This document shows positions 27,842 through 36,209 of a stretch of 64,000 bases of DNA, in pieces. Position 1 is the stretch's first letter. Each line of letters starts with the position of its first letter. A model generated the notes under the pieces. That model had not been told where the DNA came from, did no database searches, and was given only the letters and a program-made list of their open reading frames with translations. The translations under genes and the position numbers were made by a program. This DNA is from Fontibacter flavus. Its GTDB lineage: Bacteria > Bacteroidota > Bacteroidia > Cytophagales > Cyclobacteriaceae. The stretch spans positions 1 to 64,000 of the forward strand of contig NZ_JBHLWI010000008.1 of assembly GCF_042432905.1 (NCBI RefSeq), in the 5' to 3' direction.

Positions 27842-29038
27842 ATGGAAGAAATCAGACTTGGCCTAAAGGAAAACTGGAAACAGTTTACCCTTCTGGTCAT
27901 TATCAATGCATTCGTCGGGGGCATGGTAGGTTTGGAGCGAAGTATTCTCCCACAGATTGCCGAAGTGGAGTTTGCCATAGCGGCAAAAACCGCCATCTTA
28001 TCCTTTATCATAGTTTTCGGGATTGTCAAAGCCATCACCAATTACTTTGCGGGGGCATTTGCCAATAAAATCGGAAGGAAAAACCTCCTGACAATCGGTT
28101 GGTTATTTGGATTACCTGTACCATTTATCCTCATGTATGCCCCTAGCTGGGATTGGATTGTCGCTGCCAATGTACTTCTGGGTATCAATCAGGGTCTGGC
28201 ATGGAGCAGTACTGTGGTGATGAAAATTGACCTGGTCGGTGAAAAACAAAGAGGTTTTGCCATGGGACTGAATGAATTTGCAGGATACCTGGCAGTTGCA
28301 ATTGTCGCATTCCTGACCGGCTTTATCGCTGCAGAGTATGGCTTGAGACCTTATCCCTTCATATTGGGTATTGCCATGGCTATCTTGGGTTTGCTGGGTT
28401 CTATATTTCTGATCAAAGATACCAGGAAACATGTGGCAGCTGAAAACACCATCTCAGCAGTACCCAAATTGGGCAATATATTTTGGGAGACTACCTGGAA
28501 ACACCCAAACCTGGGCTCGGTAACCCAAGCGGGTTTGATCAATAATCTCAACGATGGTATGGCATGGGGTATTTTCCCCATCCTACTGAGCATAAAAGGA
28601 TTTGACCTTGCAGAAGTGGGGGTCATCACGGCAATCTACCCGGCAGTTTGGGGCCTCGGACAATTGTTTACCGGGAAAATGGCCGACATCTTCAATAAAA
28701 AACACCTCTTGTTCATCGGGATGTTCCTGCAGGCCATTGCCCTGTTTTTATTCCTTTTTGCGGAAAGTATGACACATTATGTAGCGCTTTCGGCTGTTCT
28801 AGGTTGGGGAACTGCCATGGTGTATCCAACTTTCTTGGCTACTGTAGCAGAAAATACACATCCACAGGACAGGGCCAACAGTATTGGGGTGTTCCGCTTA
28901 TGGAGAGATTTGGGTTACGCCATCGGTGCTATCCTGACAGGTATCATTGCGGATAGATTGGGCATTGGTGCTTCCATCATGACTATTGGCGGACTGACCA
29001 TGATTTCTGCCATCATTATTGCCATCAGAATGAAGTGA
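27842..29038 (+). CDS. Major facilitator superfamily transporter
   Basis: 398 residues, 12 predicted helices. The loop 2-3 motif appears as GAFANKIGRKNLLTIG, and the second half repeats it as GKMADIFNKKHLLFIG. DRANSIGVFRLWRDLGYA precedes helix 11. Substrate unknown; it resembles drug-efflux-type bacterial MFS proteins. A terminator follows directly. Confidence 0.9.
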   Translation: MEEIRLGLKENWKQFTLLVIINAFVGGMVGLERSILPQIAEVEFAIAAKTAILSFIIVFGIVKAITNYFAGAFANKIGRKNLLTIGWLFGLPVPFILMYAPSWDWIVAANVLLGINQGLAWSSTVVMKIDLVGEKQRGFAMGLNEFAGYLAVAIVAFLTGFIAAEYGLRPYPFILGIAMAILGLLGSIFLIKDTRKHVAAENTISAVPKLGNIFWETTWKHPNLGSVTQAGLINNLNDGMAWGIFPILLSIKGFDLAEVGVITAIYPAVWGLGQLFTGKMADIFNKKHLLFIGMFLQAIALFLFLFAESMTHYVALSAVLGWGTAMVYPTFLATVAENTHPQDRANSIGVFRLWRDLGYAIGAILTGIIADRLGIGASIMTIGGLTMISAIIIAIRMK

Positions 29039-29040
29039 GC

Positions 29041-29079
29041 AAACCCATTCCTAAGTATCTTATTGGGAATGGGTTTTAT
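29041..29079 (+). terminator. Rho-independent terminator after the MFS gene
   Basis: Stem AACCCATTCC (29042-29051) with GGAATGGGTT (29066-29075), then TTTATT. The convergent lipoprotein gene ends at 29076. Confidence 0.8.
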
Positions 29080-29843
29080 TCAATTTTTATGGACTTCGTG
29101 ACGCTTGAAAAAGGTCCATCCAGATCTTTACCATCCCTGCTCATCAATTTGACCTTCAGCAGGTAATCCCCTTTGGGGAGATTGGCTATCCTAACAGGGC
29201 TCACCTGTTGTGTTTCATAATGATAACCATTTAGCCTGATGTCCACTTTGAGTTTATCAAGGTCAATATCCCCATTTAACAAAAGAAAATCCACCATTAC
29301 TTCATCTCCCTCCTTATACAACTGATAGTTGACAGGCATGTTGAGGGCAATGTAAGGCTCAGCCTGATAAGGAAAGGGTCTGGTTTCTCCCACAAGGAAA
29401 TCTCTATCCACGTAATTTCCGAATTCTTTGAGCGCCAAACCTTCTGCATCCACCAAATAGGCCACGGCCCTATACGCTCCTTCTTTCAATTCTCTCTGAA
29501 AAATCGGAGAATTATATCCAACCGGATCCCCCGAATTCAGGATCATTTTCAACTGGGTGCCCACCAATCCTTCCTGAAAAGGAAAGTTCTTGATATTGAA
29601 TTCAAAGGGTACCTTACCTGGCTTAAATTTCTGATTACCCAATGGGGCAAACATTTCTATCACTGCATCAGGGTAGTCATTTTTTTCTTCATACATGAAA
29701 AAACTGATGTTCTCAGTAATGGTCTCTACACTGTCTTTTGGCGCAGTCAGGATGACCATTTCTTCTTTTTTTTCCCGGCGGGATTCACAACTAAAAATCA
29801 AAATGCTGCTCAATAAACTCAGTAGAAAATAGTTTTTATTCAT
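29076..29843 (-). CDS. Uncharacterised lipoprotein
   Basis: 255 residues with a lipoprotein signal (LSSILIFSC, Cys19). The mature part is beta-rich, without a recognised domain. The pattern of paired strands (VPFEFNIKNFPF, AYRAVAYLVDAEG, GDYLLKVKLMSRDGK) suggests two or three immunoglobulin-like sandwiches. Probably anchored in the outer or inner membrane facing the periplasm. Divergent from the oxygenase gene. Confidence 0.75.
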   Translation of the reverse strand: MNKNYFLLSLLSSILIFSCESRREKKEEMVILTAPKDSVETITENISFFMYEEKNDYPDAVIEMFAPLGNQKFKPGKVPFEFNIKNFPFQEGLVGTQLKMILNSGDPVGYNSPIFQRELKEGAYRAVAYLVDAEGLALKEFGNYVDRDFLVGETRPFPYQAEPYIALNMPVNYQLYKEGDEVMVDFLLLNGDIDLDKLKVDIRLNGYHYETQQVSPVRIANLPKGDYLLKVKLMSRDGKDLDGPFSSVTKSIKIE

Positions 29844-29921
29844 GGTTATGCTGGCTAGATGGCTAATTTATTTAAATTTAGATGAAAATGACTTACCTTT
29901 CGGGATAAATATTTACCAAAT

Positions 29922-30902
29922 ATGACTGAGATTTTATATGATGAAATCCCATCCTTGGATCTGGCAGACTTCACTTCCGGGGATGCAGAGAAGAAGGCGG
30001 CATTTGTAAAAAAGCTGGGTGATGCGTATCAAAACATTGGCTTTGTGGCCATCAAAAACCATGGCTTGAGCCAGGAATTGCAGGATAAACTTTATGCTGT
30101 GATTAAAAAATATTTTACCCTGCCCGATGAGGTAAAGGCAAAACACGAAAAGCCCGAAATCGGCTTCCAAAGAGGATACACAGGCAAAGGAAAAGAACAT
30201 GCCAAAGGTAGAAATACTGGTGACCTGAAAGAATTTTACCATGTAGGGCAGGAATTGTCCGATATTCCGGACAGTGATCCGATCAAAGCTGAATACCCCG
30301 CCAATGTTTGGCCAGAAGAATTACCCGAATTCGAAGATATTGCCCTGGAGACTTACAGGACCTTGGAAAAAGCCGGTAAAAATATGCTCCGTGCTATTGC
30401 CATTCATCTGGGTCTTGAGGAAGAATACTTTGAAGACAAGGTGGCATACGGCAACTCCATCCTGAGACAGATCCATTATTTTCCGATTGAAAATCCTGAC
30501 GAAGTGCCCGCAGATGCAGTGCGTGCTGCCGAACATGGCGACATCAACCTGATTACTTTATTGATGGGTGCTTCGGCGGATGGTTTGCAGGTTCTGAGAA
30601 GGGACGGCAAATGGATTCCGATCACGGCCTTACCGGATCAATTGGTGGTCAATGTGGGAGACATGTTGGAAAGATTGACCAATAAGAAACTGAAATCGAC
30701 CATTCACAGAGTGGTGAACCCACCTCGTGAACTGATGCATACCAGTAGGTACTCTATTCCATTTTTCATGCACCCAAGGTCAGAAATGGACCTCACATGC
30801 CTGGAAAGCTGTATTGATGCCAACAATCCCAAACAATTTGAAGACACGACAGCAGGAGCATTTCTGGAAGAGCGTCTAAAAGAGCTAGGACTTAAAAAAT
30901 AA
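29922..30902 (+). CDS. 2-oxoglutarate/Fe(II) oxygenase, isopenicillin N synthase-like
   Basis: 326 residues. N-terminal DIOX_N domain (IPSLDLADF...GFVAIKNHG) and C-terminal double-stranded beta-helix with Fe ligands in AAEHGDINLITLL (His-x-Asp) and STIHRVVNPP (His), plus the co-substrate Arg in TSRYSIPFF. Family members oxidise diverse small molecules. Substrate unknown. It is 5 bp upstream of the chromate-type transporter, so the two are cotranscribed. Confidence 0.9.
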   Translation: MTEILYDEIPSLDLADFTSGDAEKKAAFVKKLGDAYQNIGFVAIKNHGLSQELQDKLYAVIKKYFTLPDEVKAKHEKPEIGFQRGYTGKGKEHAKGRNTGDLKEFYHVGQELSDIPDSDPIKAEYPANVWPEELPEFEDIALETYRTLEKAGKNMLRAIAIHLGLEEEYFEDKVAYGNSILRQIHYFPIENPDEVPADAVRAAEHGDINLITLLMGASADGLQVLRRDGKWIPITALPDQLVVNVGDMLERLTNKKLKSTIHRVVNPPRELMHTSRYSIPFFMHPRSEMDLTCLESCIDANNPKQFEDTTAGAFLEERLKELGLKK

Positions 30903-30907
30903 GCCTT

Positions 30908-32104
30908 ATGTCGGTACGGAAAGTACGGTATTATCTCTACCTCAAGGATGTATTGCTACTTTCCGTAACGGCCTTTGGAGGTCCTCAGGCTTTTCTTGCC
31001 ATGGTACTAGACCTTATGGTGAGAAAGCGGGGCTATATCAAAGAGGAAGAATTATGGGAATTGAATGCACTCTGCCAGATACTCCCTGGACCTACCTCGA
31101 CCCAAACCATTTCAGCCATCGGTTACCGTATAGGTGGACCTAATTTGGCTTACCTCTCACTTTTCGTCTGGATACTGCCTGCAACGGTGCTCATGATCGC
31201 CGCTGCTTTTTTGATAGATTTCTTACAGGAAAACACACCGGGCGCTTTGAATTTTGCCAAGTTTATACAGCCCATGGCCATTGGTTTTATCATTTACGCA
31301 GCCCAAAAAACCATTTTCAAAATGGTCAAGACACCGGAGGCCACTGTATTGATGATGTTCTCAGCTTTTGTTTCCTTTTTCTACAATTCTCCTTACGTTT
31401 TCCCATTATTGCTGGTAGTTGGCGGCATCAGTACTTCCCTTAAATTCAGAGATCAACCCAAAGAGGACGGCGAGAAAAAATTGAATATCTCTTGGGCCAA
31501 TTTCTTCCTATGGGGAGGAGTTTTGGTGGTGGCTGCAGTCATTGGGGCCATTACCAAGAACCAATCAGTGCTTCTTTTTGAGAATTTCTACCGTAACGGT
31601 TCTCTGATATTTGGAGGTGGGCAGGTACTCGTGCCTTACCTGTATACAGAGTTTGTGGAATTCAAAAAATTCCTGAGTTCACAGGAATTTCTGACAGGGT
31701 ACGGCATTTCACAGGGAATTCCTGGCCCGACTTTCAGTATCAGCTCCTATGTAGGGGCCCTTTCTATGCGAGAATATGGCATTCCGGGATTATTGACGGG
31801 AGGTTTTATCGCAGCGGCCGGGATTTTCCTTCCAGGTACCTTTTTGATTTTCTTTGTCATCAAATTTTGGGATCAACTCAAAAAATACCGCCCGGTCAGG
31901 GCAGCACTGGAGGGGATCAATGCGGTCAGTTCAGGGATGTTGATTGCGGCAGCCTATATCCTTTTTGAACCTTTGGATGCCAACCTGTTCAATATCCTGG
32001 CTATTTTTGGCACGTACCTATTGTTGCAGTTCACTAAACTGAGTTCTCCTGTGATTATCATCATCGGGATCTTGGCAGGGATTGGATACAATTGGATTTT
32101 CTAA
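30908..32104 (+). CDS. chrA: Chromate transporter (CHR family)
   Basis: 398 residues made of two homologous CHR domains. The first has TAFGGPQAF and QILPGPTSTQ; the second has FGGGQVLVP and QGIPGPTFSISSYVG. About 10 helices. Members export chromate, but many related proteins are uncharacterised anion transporters; the pairing with an oxygenase argues for caution. Plasmid-style chr regulators are absent. Confidence 0.88.
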   Translation: MSVRKVRYYLYLKDVLLLSVTAFGGPQAFLAMVLDLMVRKRGYIKEEELWELNALCQILPGPTSTQTISAIGYRIGGPNLAYLSLFVWILPATVLMIAAAFLIDFLQENTPGALNFAKFIQPMAIGFIIYAAQKTIFKMVKTPEATVLMMFSAFVSFFYNSPYVFPLLLVVGGISTSLKFRDQPKEDGEKKLNISWANFFLWGGVLVVAAVIGAITKNQSVLLFENFYRNGSLIFGGGQVLVPYLYTEFVEFKKFLSSQEFLTGYGISQGIPGPTFSISSYVGALSMREYGIPGLLTGGFIAAAGIFLPGTFLIFFVIKFWDQLKKYRPVRAALEGINAVSSGMLIAAAYILFEPLDANLFNILAIFGTYLLLQFTKLSSPVIIIIGILAGIGYNWIF

Positions 32105-32118
32105 TATTTTTTGTTGAG

Positions 32119-32190
32119 GGAATTGCCACAAAGACACAAAGTTTTCATTTCACCATCTCTTTGTGCCTCCGTGTCTTCGTGGCAATTTCA
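32119..32190. repeat. Large imperfect inverted repeat
   Basis: AATTGCCACAAAGACAC (32121-32137) pairs with GTGTCTTCGTGGCAATT (32171-32187), with one mismatch, and inner CAAAG/CTTTG pairs extend it. It is a REP-like element or a bidirectional terminator after chrA. Similar gccacaaagacac sequences are frequent between Bacteroidota genes. Confidence 0.6.
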
Positions 32191-32334
32191 AATCCTATCC
32201 CATGAAGTAAATGAGGCACTAAAGGAGCAAGACACTAAGTTTTTACTTTCAACTGATTTACATAAAAGGTAAAAATCCACATCGAAAAGTTTTTGCAAAT
32301 GTTAGTGTCTTTACCGTATTTAGCACTTGATTTT

Positions 32335-32420
32335 GGAACTTTAGCTCAGTTGGTTTACAGAGCGTCCCGACATAGGTCGGGAAGGTCGTAGGATAGAATG
32401 CAAGAATCCCAGACTACCAA
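32335..32420 (+). pseudogene. Degenerate tRNA-like sequence
   Basis: Acceptor-like GGAACTT and an intact D arm (GCTC/GAGC, 32344-32363) are followed by an anticodon arm that is over-paired: TCCCGAC/GTCGGGA closes on only 4 nt. No T loop can be drawn. It looks like a tRNA whose anticodon arm was replaced by a palindrome. Probably not functional. Confidence 0.5.
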
Positions 32421-32433
32421 TAAAACACTACAT

Positions 32434-32528
32434 GGACCTTTAGCTCAGTTGGTTTAGAGCGCTGCCTTGACAGGGCAGAGGTCGTGTGCCTGTCTAACCA
32501 CAGGTAGATTCGAATCCCCCAAGTTCCA
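32434..32528 (+). pseudogene. Val-like tRNA (GAC anticodon) with a hairpin inserted between variable loop and T arm
   Basis: D arm and anticodon arm (CTGCC/GGCAG with loop TTGACAG, anticodon GAC) are those of tRNA-Val. A segment with its own hairpin, CCTGT (32489-32493)/ACAGG (32500-32504), then extends the variable region and destroys the 5' half of the T stem (GTAGA opposite CCCCC). Acceptor GGACCTT/AAGTTCC has one mismatch. At 95 nt it is about 20 nt too long. It could be a broken tRNA or another member of an oversized-variable-region class. Confidence 0.55.
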
Positions 32529-32534
32529 CTTTTT

Positions 32535-32829
32535 TTAGACTACTTGAGACGAGAAGCGAGAGGTTAGACTTGATGATGGCTGTCAGGTGGGTTATAACAG
32601 AATTAAGAGATAAGAAGCAAGACTCGTTTTTCGGAGGAGCTGATGATCCTTTTTTAGAGGCGAGAGGCGAGAAGCGAGGGGTTAGGCCCGATTCACTTTG
32701 GAAGAACAATCTGGTCTTTTGTCTTGCTTCTTGTGTCTAATATCTATTATAGAATCGAGCTTGCCTTTCTTTAGGTTGGAGCATGCAGATCGGATTTCGG
32801 AAATTTTCAGGCTACGTTATATCGTATCA
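32535..32829. repeat. Degenerate intergenic repeats (gagacgagaagcgag type)
   Basis: No gene. Purine-rich gacgagaagcgagagg and agataagaagcaagac strings recur here and again at 50150-50345. They form the left boundary of the peptide locus. Confidence 0.5.
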
Positions 32830-33969
32830 TTATAAAATCGTCAACACCACAAAGCCCAGCTCATCATCGATATTTTGAAATACCCAAAGTTTTCCATCCT
32901 TGGCAAAGTATTTCACATTTTCTCTGGACAATTCCGGGATATGGACCTCGGAGATCAGGTTAAATTCTTGGTCAAAAACAGACAAAAAGACCTTAACTTT
33001 ATCAAGATCAGGCAAAAGAGCATGTTCGCTTGAACGGATATCAGAAAAGATTCTTGAAGCAGATAAGCGCATATATCGATTTTTTTCCCTATCCCAAACT
33101 GGCGGCCCAAATGTGACTTGTTCCAAAAGAAATTGGTATTTCTCTTTTATCTCTTCAAAAGAAGTAATACTTTTTGCATTCGGGTCTTTTGCCCTTTTGG
33201 GTGTTATAGCAGTTTCATATTGAGCGGTTTTATAAAAACTACCATCTGGATTAAAGAGATAAACTTCATTCGAAAACTGATGGCTAACTAGAATAAAATC
33301 ATTCTCATATCCCAAAAACACCAAAGGATCCAAATAAAAATAGCCTGCCGGGTCATCAATCGCCAAAACAAAATCATGATAGGACTTTTCAGCATCTATT
33401 TCAACTCTGCTAACTTCATTTTCTTGTGCTGACAAAACATCTAAAAAAACATTCCTGCCATAATTGTCATAAGTTATTCCAAATACCCTAAGACCTCCTG
33501 ATTTAATTGCCTTTTGTATCTTAGGGAAGTCACCAAAAGTTTCACCTTTTGAATCAACAGAATTTATCCAATCAATTCTTTTTATGCTTTTTCCATTCAG
33601 ATCAAAAACCCCTGAATTATTGTAGGATTTAATAAAAACCAAACTATCCTGGACTAAATTTATAAAATTAACTATTTCACCTATTCCTTCAGATCCTTCA
33701 GCCTCAAAAAGAAATTTACGCACAATTTTAAGGCTATCTAAATCTATTAGATCAATAGAATGATCAAAGCGGTTAAACAAAAATAGGGAGCTATTCCCTT
33801 CATTTAAGTCTGATTTTAAAATATCATTACTTAAATCAAATATTTGTCCATTAGAATCAACAATTACCGTGTCCACCACATACTGCATTTTTCCAATAAA
33901 CTCTTTACCATGCTCTTTTTGGCAGGAAAATGCAATGAATATTACTAGAAAAGCTATCAAATACTTCAT
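32830..33969 (-). CDS. L1: DUF4221-like 6-bladed propeller lipoprotein
   Basis: 379 residues with lipobox IAFSC (Cys16). The mature protein opens with the DTVIVDSNGQ strand, followed by repeated propeller strands, and carries an EGSEGIGEI motif (the G-x-G-E position of the 6-bladed propeller family). The C-terminal half has FGPPVWDREKNRYMRLSASR. It belongs to the same subfamily as L3 (36210-37343): both share DxNxSDLNExxSSxFLFNxFxHxID. It is the gene immediately after peptide P1 and is separated from it by a hairpin. Predicted to sit on the cell surface or in the periplasm; proposed cognate partner of P1 (inference). Confidence 0.8.
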   Translation of the reverse strand: MKYLIAFLVIFIAFSCQKEHGKEFIGKMQYVVDTVIVDSNGQIFDLSNDILKSDLNEGNSSLFLFNRFDHSIDLIDLDSLKIVRKFLFEAEGSEGIGEIVNFINLVQDSLVFIKSYNNSGVFDLNGKSIKRIDWINSVDSKGETFGDFPKIQKAIKSGGLRVFGITYDNYGRNVFLDVLSAQENEVSRVEIDAEKSYHDFVLAIDDPAGYFYLDPLVFLGYENDFILVSHQFSNEVYLFNPDGSFYKTAQYETAITPKRAKDPNAKSITSFEEIKEKYQFLLEQVTFGPPVWDREKNRYMRLSASRIFSDIRSSEHALLPDLDKVKVFLSVFDQEFNLISEVHIPELSRENVKYFAKDGKLWVFQNIDDELGFVVLTIL

Positions 33970-33989
33970 GAGACTTTAATTGAGTTAAT

Positions 33990-34019
33990 GAAGAAGCCAA
34001 ATTAGATTTTGACTTCTTC
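33990..34019 (-). promoter_or_regulatory. Hairpin between P1 and L1
   Basis: GAAGAAG (33990-33996) pairs with CTTCTTC (34013-34019), with further CAAA/TTTG pairing inside. Same position as hairpins after the other four peptides; no long T-run, so it may be an attenuator or RNA-end stabiliser. Confidence 0.55.
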
Positions 34020-34054
34020 TATTGTTGAAAGATATTAAAACTTTATACTTACGA

Positions 34055-34252
34055 TCACCTCCTTACGCATGTGCCCGTAGGGCCACTACACTGATAAATA
34101 TGGTCATCGCAGCATTTAATCATATCTTTTCCTCCACAAGCACCATAACTGCAACCAAATGAATTAACTCCCCCAGTAATCTTCCTCATCTGACTTCTTC
34201 CCAATACTTCATCGGAAGTAAGTCTTAACATTTCTAAACTTAACTTTTTCAT
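34055..34252 (-). CDS. P1: double-glycine-leader Cys-rich peptide (6 Cys)
   Basis: 65-residue precursor. The leader (residues 1-28) begins MKKLSLEMLRLTSDEVLGRS and ends MRKITGG, the cleavage site for C39 peptidases. The 37-residue core has Cys in the order C-x4-C-x7-CC-x6-C-x6-C, the C-C-CC-C-C framework of inhibitor-cystine-knot peptides, shared with P3. It starts 2 bp after the truncated C39 gene at 34255, having lost the upstream element present before the other peptides. It is probably a secreted antimicrobial or signalling peptide (inference). Confidence 0.85.
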   Translation of the reverse strand: MKKLSLEMLRLTSDEVLGRSQMRKITGGVNSFGCSYGACGGKDMIKCCDDHIYQCSGPTGTCVRR

Positions 34253-34254
34253 TT

Positions 34255-34545
34255 TTATTTGATTTTATACACCACTACAAAGTGATGTTTGTTCAAATGG
34301 ACAATAGCTGGAAAGGGGGCTTCCATGAGTTTATTGAAATTCAGCTTGGCTCCTATGGTCTTAAATCCCAAAGCCTCTGCTGCGTCGCTCAACTTAAGTA
34401 AGCTGCTACCTTCCCTTGTCGTTTCCGATATTTCCCGTATTTCCTTTAAAGATATTAACTTCCCATAGTGCTTGGCAATAATCCTCAAGCAGGTCGGACC
34501 GCAGTCTTTTGCATCGGGTTGTGTATAGAAGGGAAAGACTTTCAA
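34255..34545 (-). pseudogene. Truncated C39 peptidase domain of an ABC exporter (copy A)
   Basis: 96 residues: only the first part of a bacteriocin-type C39 peptidase domain. Gln9, catalytic Cys15 (DCGPTCL) and catalytic His88 (HHFVVVYK) are present. The ORF then stops, so the catalytic Asp (in SDPAYG of the other copies) and the whole transporter are missing. The break lies at a GATTTTAT microhomology shared with the leader region of the peptide genes, and P1 begins 2 bp later. It is the remnant of a recombination event. Confidence 0.85.
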
Positions 34546-34616
34546 ATGATTATTAAGGTTTACAATTTAAAAACTTCAATCTTACCGTTTTAAGATAAAT
34601 ATTGTTTAGCTTCATG

Positions 34617-35684
34617 TTATTTCAATTTCACAATTCCTAATATAGGGTTTTGCTCTTCAATGGATTTGTCTTCGAATTCGTCATTTTTAATGTAATAAAA
34701 GAGGTCATTGTTTAAATCTAGAGGCCGCAATAACACTACATTTCCTTGACTGTCAATCAGACCACCTTTAAGGTTGTAGCCTTTCGACTCATTCTTATTG
34801 TACAAAAACATCATACGCTCCCAATCTTGGTCATATTCACACAAAATATAATTTGATGAGATATTCAAATTATTAATAAGAAGAGTTTGATACCCTTGTT
34901 CATTAAGTGATTGTGGCCTTTCAAAATCTAATTTAAGATAAGGTGTCAATATATTTGTATCTATCCGGTAAAGTGTATCGCGCAATAAATTCTCAGGAGT
35001 AAAAACTGGCTTGAAAAGGAAAAGCCCTTCTTCAATATTTGATATATAATATTTAACGGAGAATCCTCCAATGGTCAATTCTTCCATATAAATAGTACGG
35101 ACTGGTATACTATCACTCACATCCAATGATTGATTAAGTCGAAATAATTTTGTTTGATTAGCATAACTGTTATTAACTTTGACTCCAATACGTTCAGATA
35201 AAATGAAAGGAACTTGGTCAATTACTGTAATATATTCTAATGGCATTGGAAGCCTTCTTTCTTCCAAAAGTTCATTTTCAGTTGAGTAAATGAGTAATTT
35301 ATAACCTGAAGTAACAAAAATTCGGTTAGTAATTTCATCCACTTCCATTGAAACAACTTTTTGATATTCTCCAGGTCCGTCTCCCTGTTTCCCAATTCTT
35401 CCTATAAAATTTCCTTTCCTGTCAAAGACTGAAATCTGGTTTAATTCTGCCAGATAAATTCTATCTTCCAGTATTTTTACATCTTTTACAAAACTTAAAA
35501 GAACATCCTTTGTAGTTTCGAGGTGTATCTTCTCATGTAATTCAGCCAGTTCATCTACTGATATTTCAGGGCTTATGGCTAAAGGCACCTCAATATGAAT
35601 GAGATTTGATTCTTTTATTGGTTTTTTACAAGAGAAACAGACCAATAAAAAGATATATAAATGTAAATATTTGACTGCTTTCAT
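34617..35684 (-). CDS. L2: 6-bladed beta-propeller lipoprotein
   Basis: 355 residues from Met at 35684 (MKAVKYLHLYIF); the ORF is open to 35717. Lipobox LVCFSC. Contains the propeller-family motif GRIGKQGDGPGEYQKV and ends NPILGIVKLK. The same ending and motif occur in L4 (40593-41663), so L2 and L4 are one subfamily, distinct from L1/L3. It follows peptide P2 after a hairpin and precedes the C39 remnant. Confidence 0.82.
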   Translation of the reverse strand: MKAVKYLHLYIFLLVCFSCKKPIKESNLIHIEVPLAISPEISVDELAELHEKIHLETTKDVLLSFVKDVKILEDRIYLAELNQISVFDRKGNFIGRIGKQGDGPGEYQKVVSMEVDEITNRIFVTSGYKLLIYSTENELLEERRLPMPLEYITVIDQVPFILSERIGVKVNNSYANQTKLFRLNQSLDVSDSIPVRTIYMEELTIGGFSVKYYISNIEEGLFLFKPVFTPENLLRDTLYRIDTNILTPYLKLDFERPQSLNEQGYQTLLINNLNISSNYILCEYDQDWERMMFLYNKNESKGYNLKGGLIDSQGNVVLLRPLDLNNDLFYYIKNDEFEDKSIEEQNPILGIVKLK

Positions 35685-35809
35685 TATTTTATTTCTGGCA
35701 CATAATGAATTAAACAACTTTTCAAAAGTATATATTGGTGTTTCTGGTGATTCGGTTTTTTATAGAAATCACCAACTTAAGTCTTGTACTTTTTTTATAT
35801 TATAGGAAA

Positions 35810-35831
35810 AGGGCATCTGTATTGATGCCCT
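35810..35831 (-). promoter_or_regulatory. Hairpin between P2 and L2
   Basis: GGGCATC (35811-35817) pairs with GATGCCC (35824-35830), 6-nt loop; on the minus strand it is followed by TTTTCC. Same location as the hairpins of the other cassettes but unrelated in sequence. Confidence 0.6.
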
Positions 35832-35859
35832 AATAGCGATTAGCGATTCAAAGCGAAAA

Positions 35860-36063
35860 TTATGTTTGAGGTGCTGGACGACACCAACCACTTTGGTTCC
35901 CACAAACCTCTGTTGGATTAACATGGTCATCCCACAAAGTAAAAACAGGGCCTCCACCACATTGGCAGTGCCAAGCCGTACCCCCCGTAATCTTCTTCAT
36001 CTGACTTCTTCCAAGTACTTCATCGGAAGTAAGTCTGAGCATTTCTAAACTTAACTTTTTCAT
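35860..36063 (-). CDS. P2: double-glycine-leader Cys-rich peptide (4 Cys)
   Basis: 67-residue precursor. The leader is nearly identical to P1 and ends MKKITGG. The 39-residue core begins TAWHCQCGGG and has the pattern C-x-C-x18-C-x6-C, the same framework as P4 but unlike P1/P3. It is rich in Gly, Pro and Trp. The start codon lies about 42 nt downstream of the covarying upstream element (stem 36105-36125). Paired lipoprotein: L2. Confidence 0.85.
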   Translation of the reverse strand: MKKLSLEMLRLTSDEVLGRSQMKKITGGTAWHCQCGGGPVFTLWDDHVNPTEVCGNQSGWCRPAPQT

Positions 36064-36078
36064 GATATTAGATTTTAT

Positions 36079-36150
36079 TGAATATTAACATCTCCGGGCA
36101 TTATGGTCAGTCGAAGCTTCTGACCATTCATCGCGACTGAATATTTTTCA
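36079..36150 (-). promoter_or_regulatory. Conserved upstream element with covarying inverted repeat (P2)
   Basis: GGTCAG (36105-36110) and CTGACC (36120-36125) form a stem around TCGAAGCTT. Next to it is an imperfect palindrome centred on TCGCGA (36130-36136). The element recurs upstream of P3, P4 and P5 at the same distance. Confidence 0.7.
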
Positions 36151-36209
36151 TAGTTATTCCATCATTTTTTGTTTTTTTAAGAATTTATTTAAAATAAGTC
36201 TGGAAAAAG

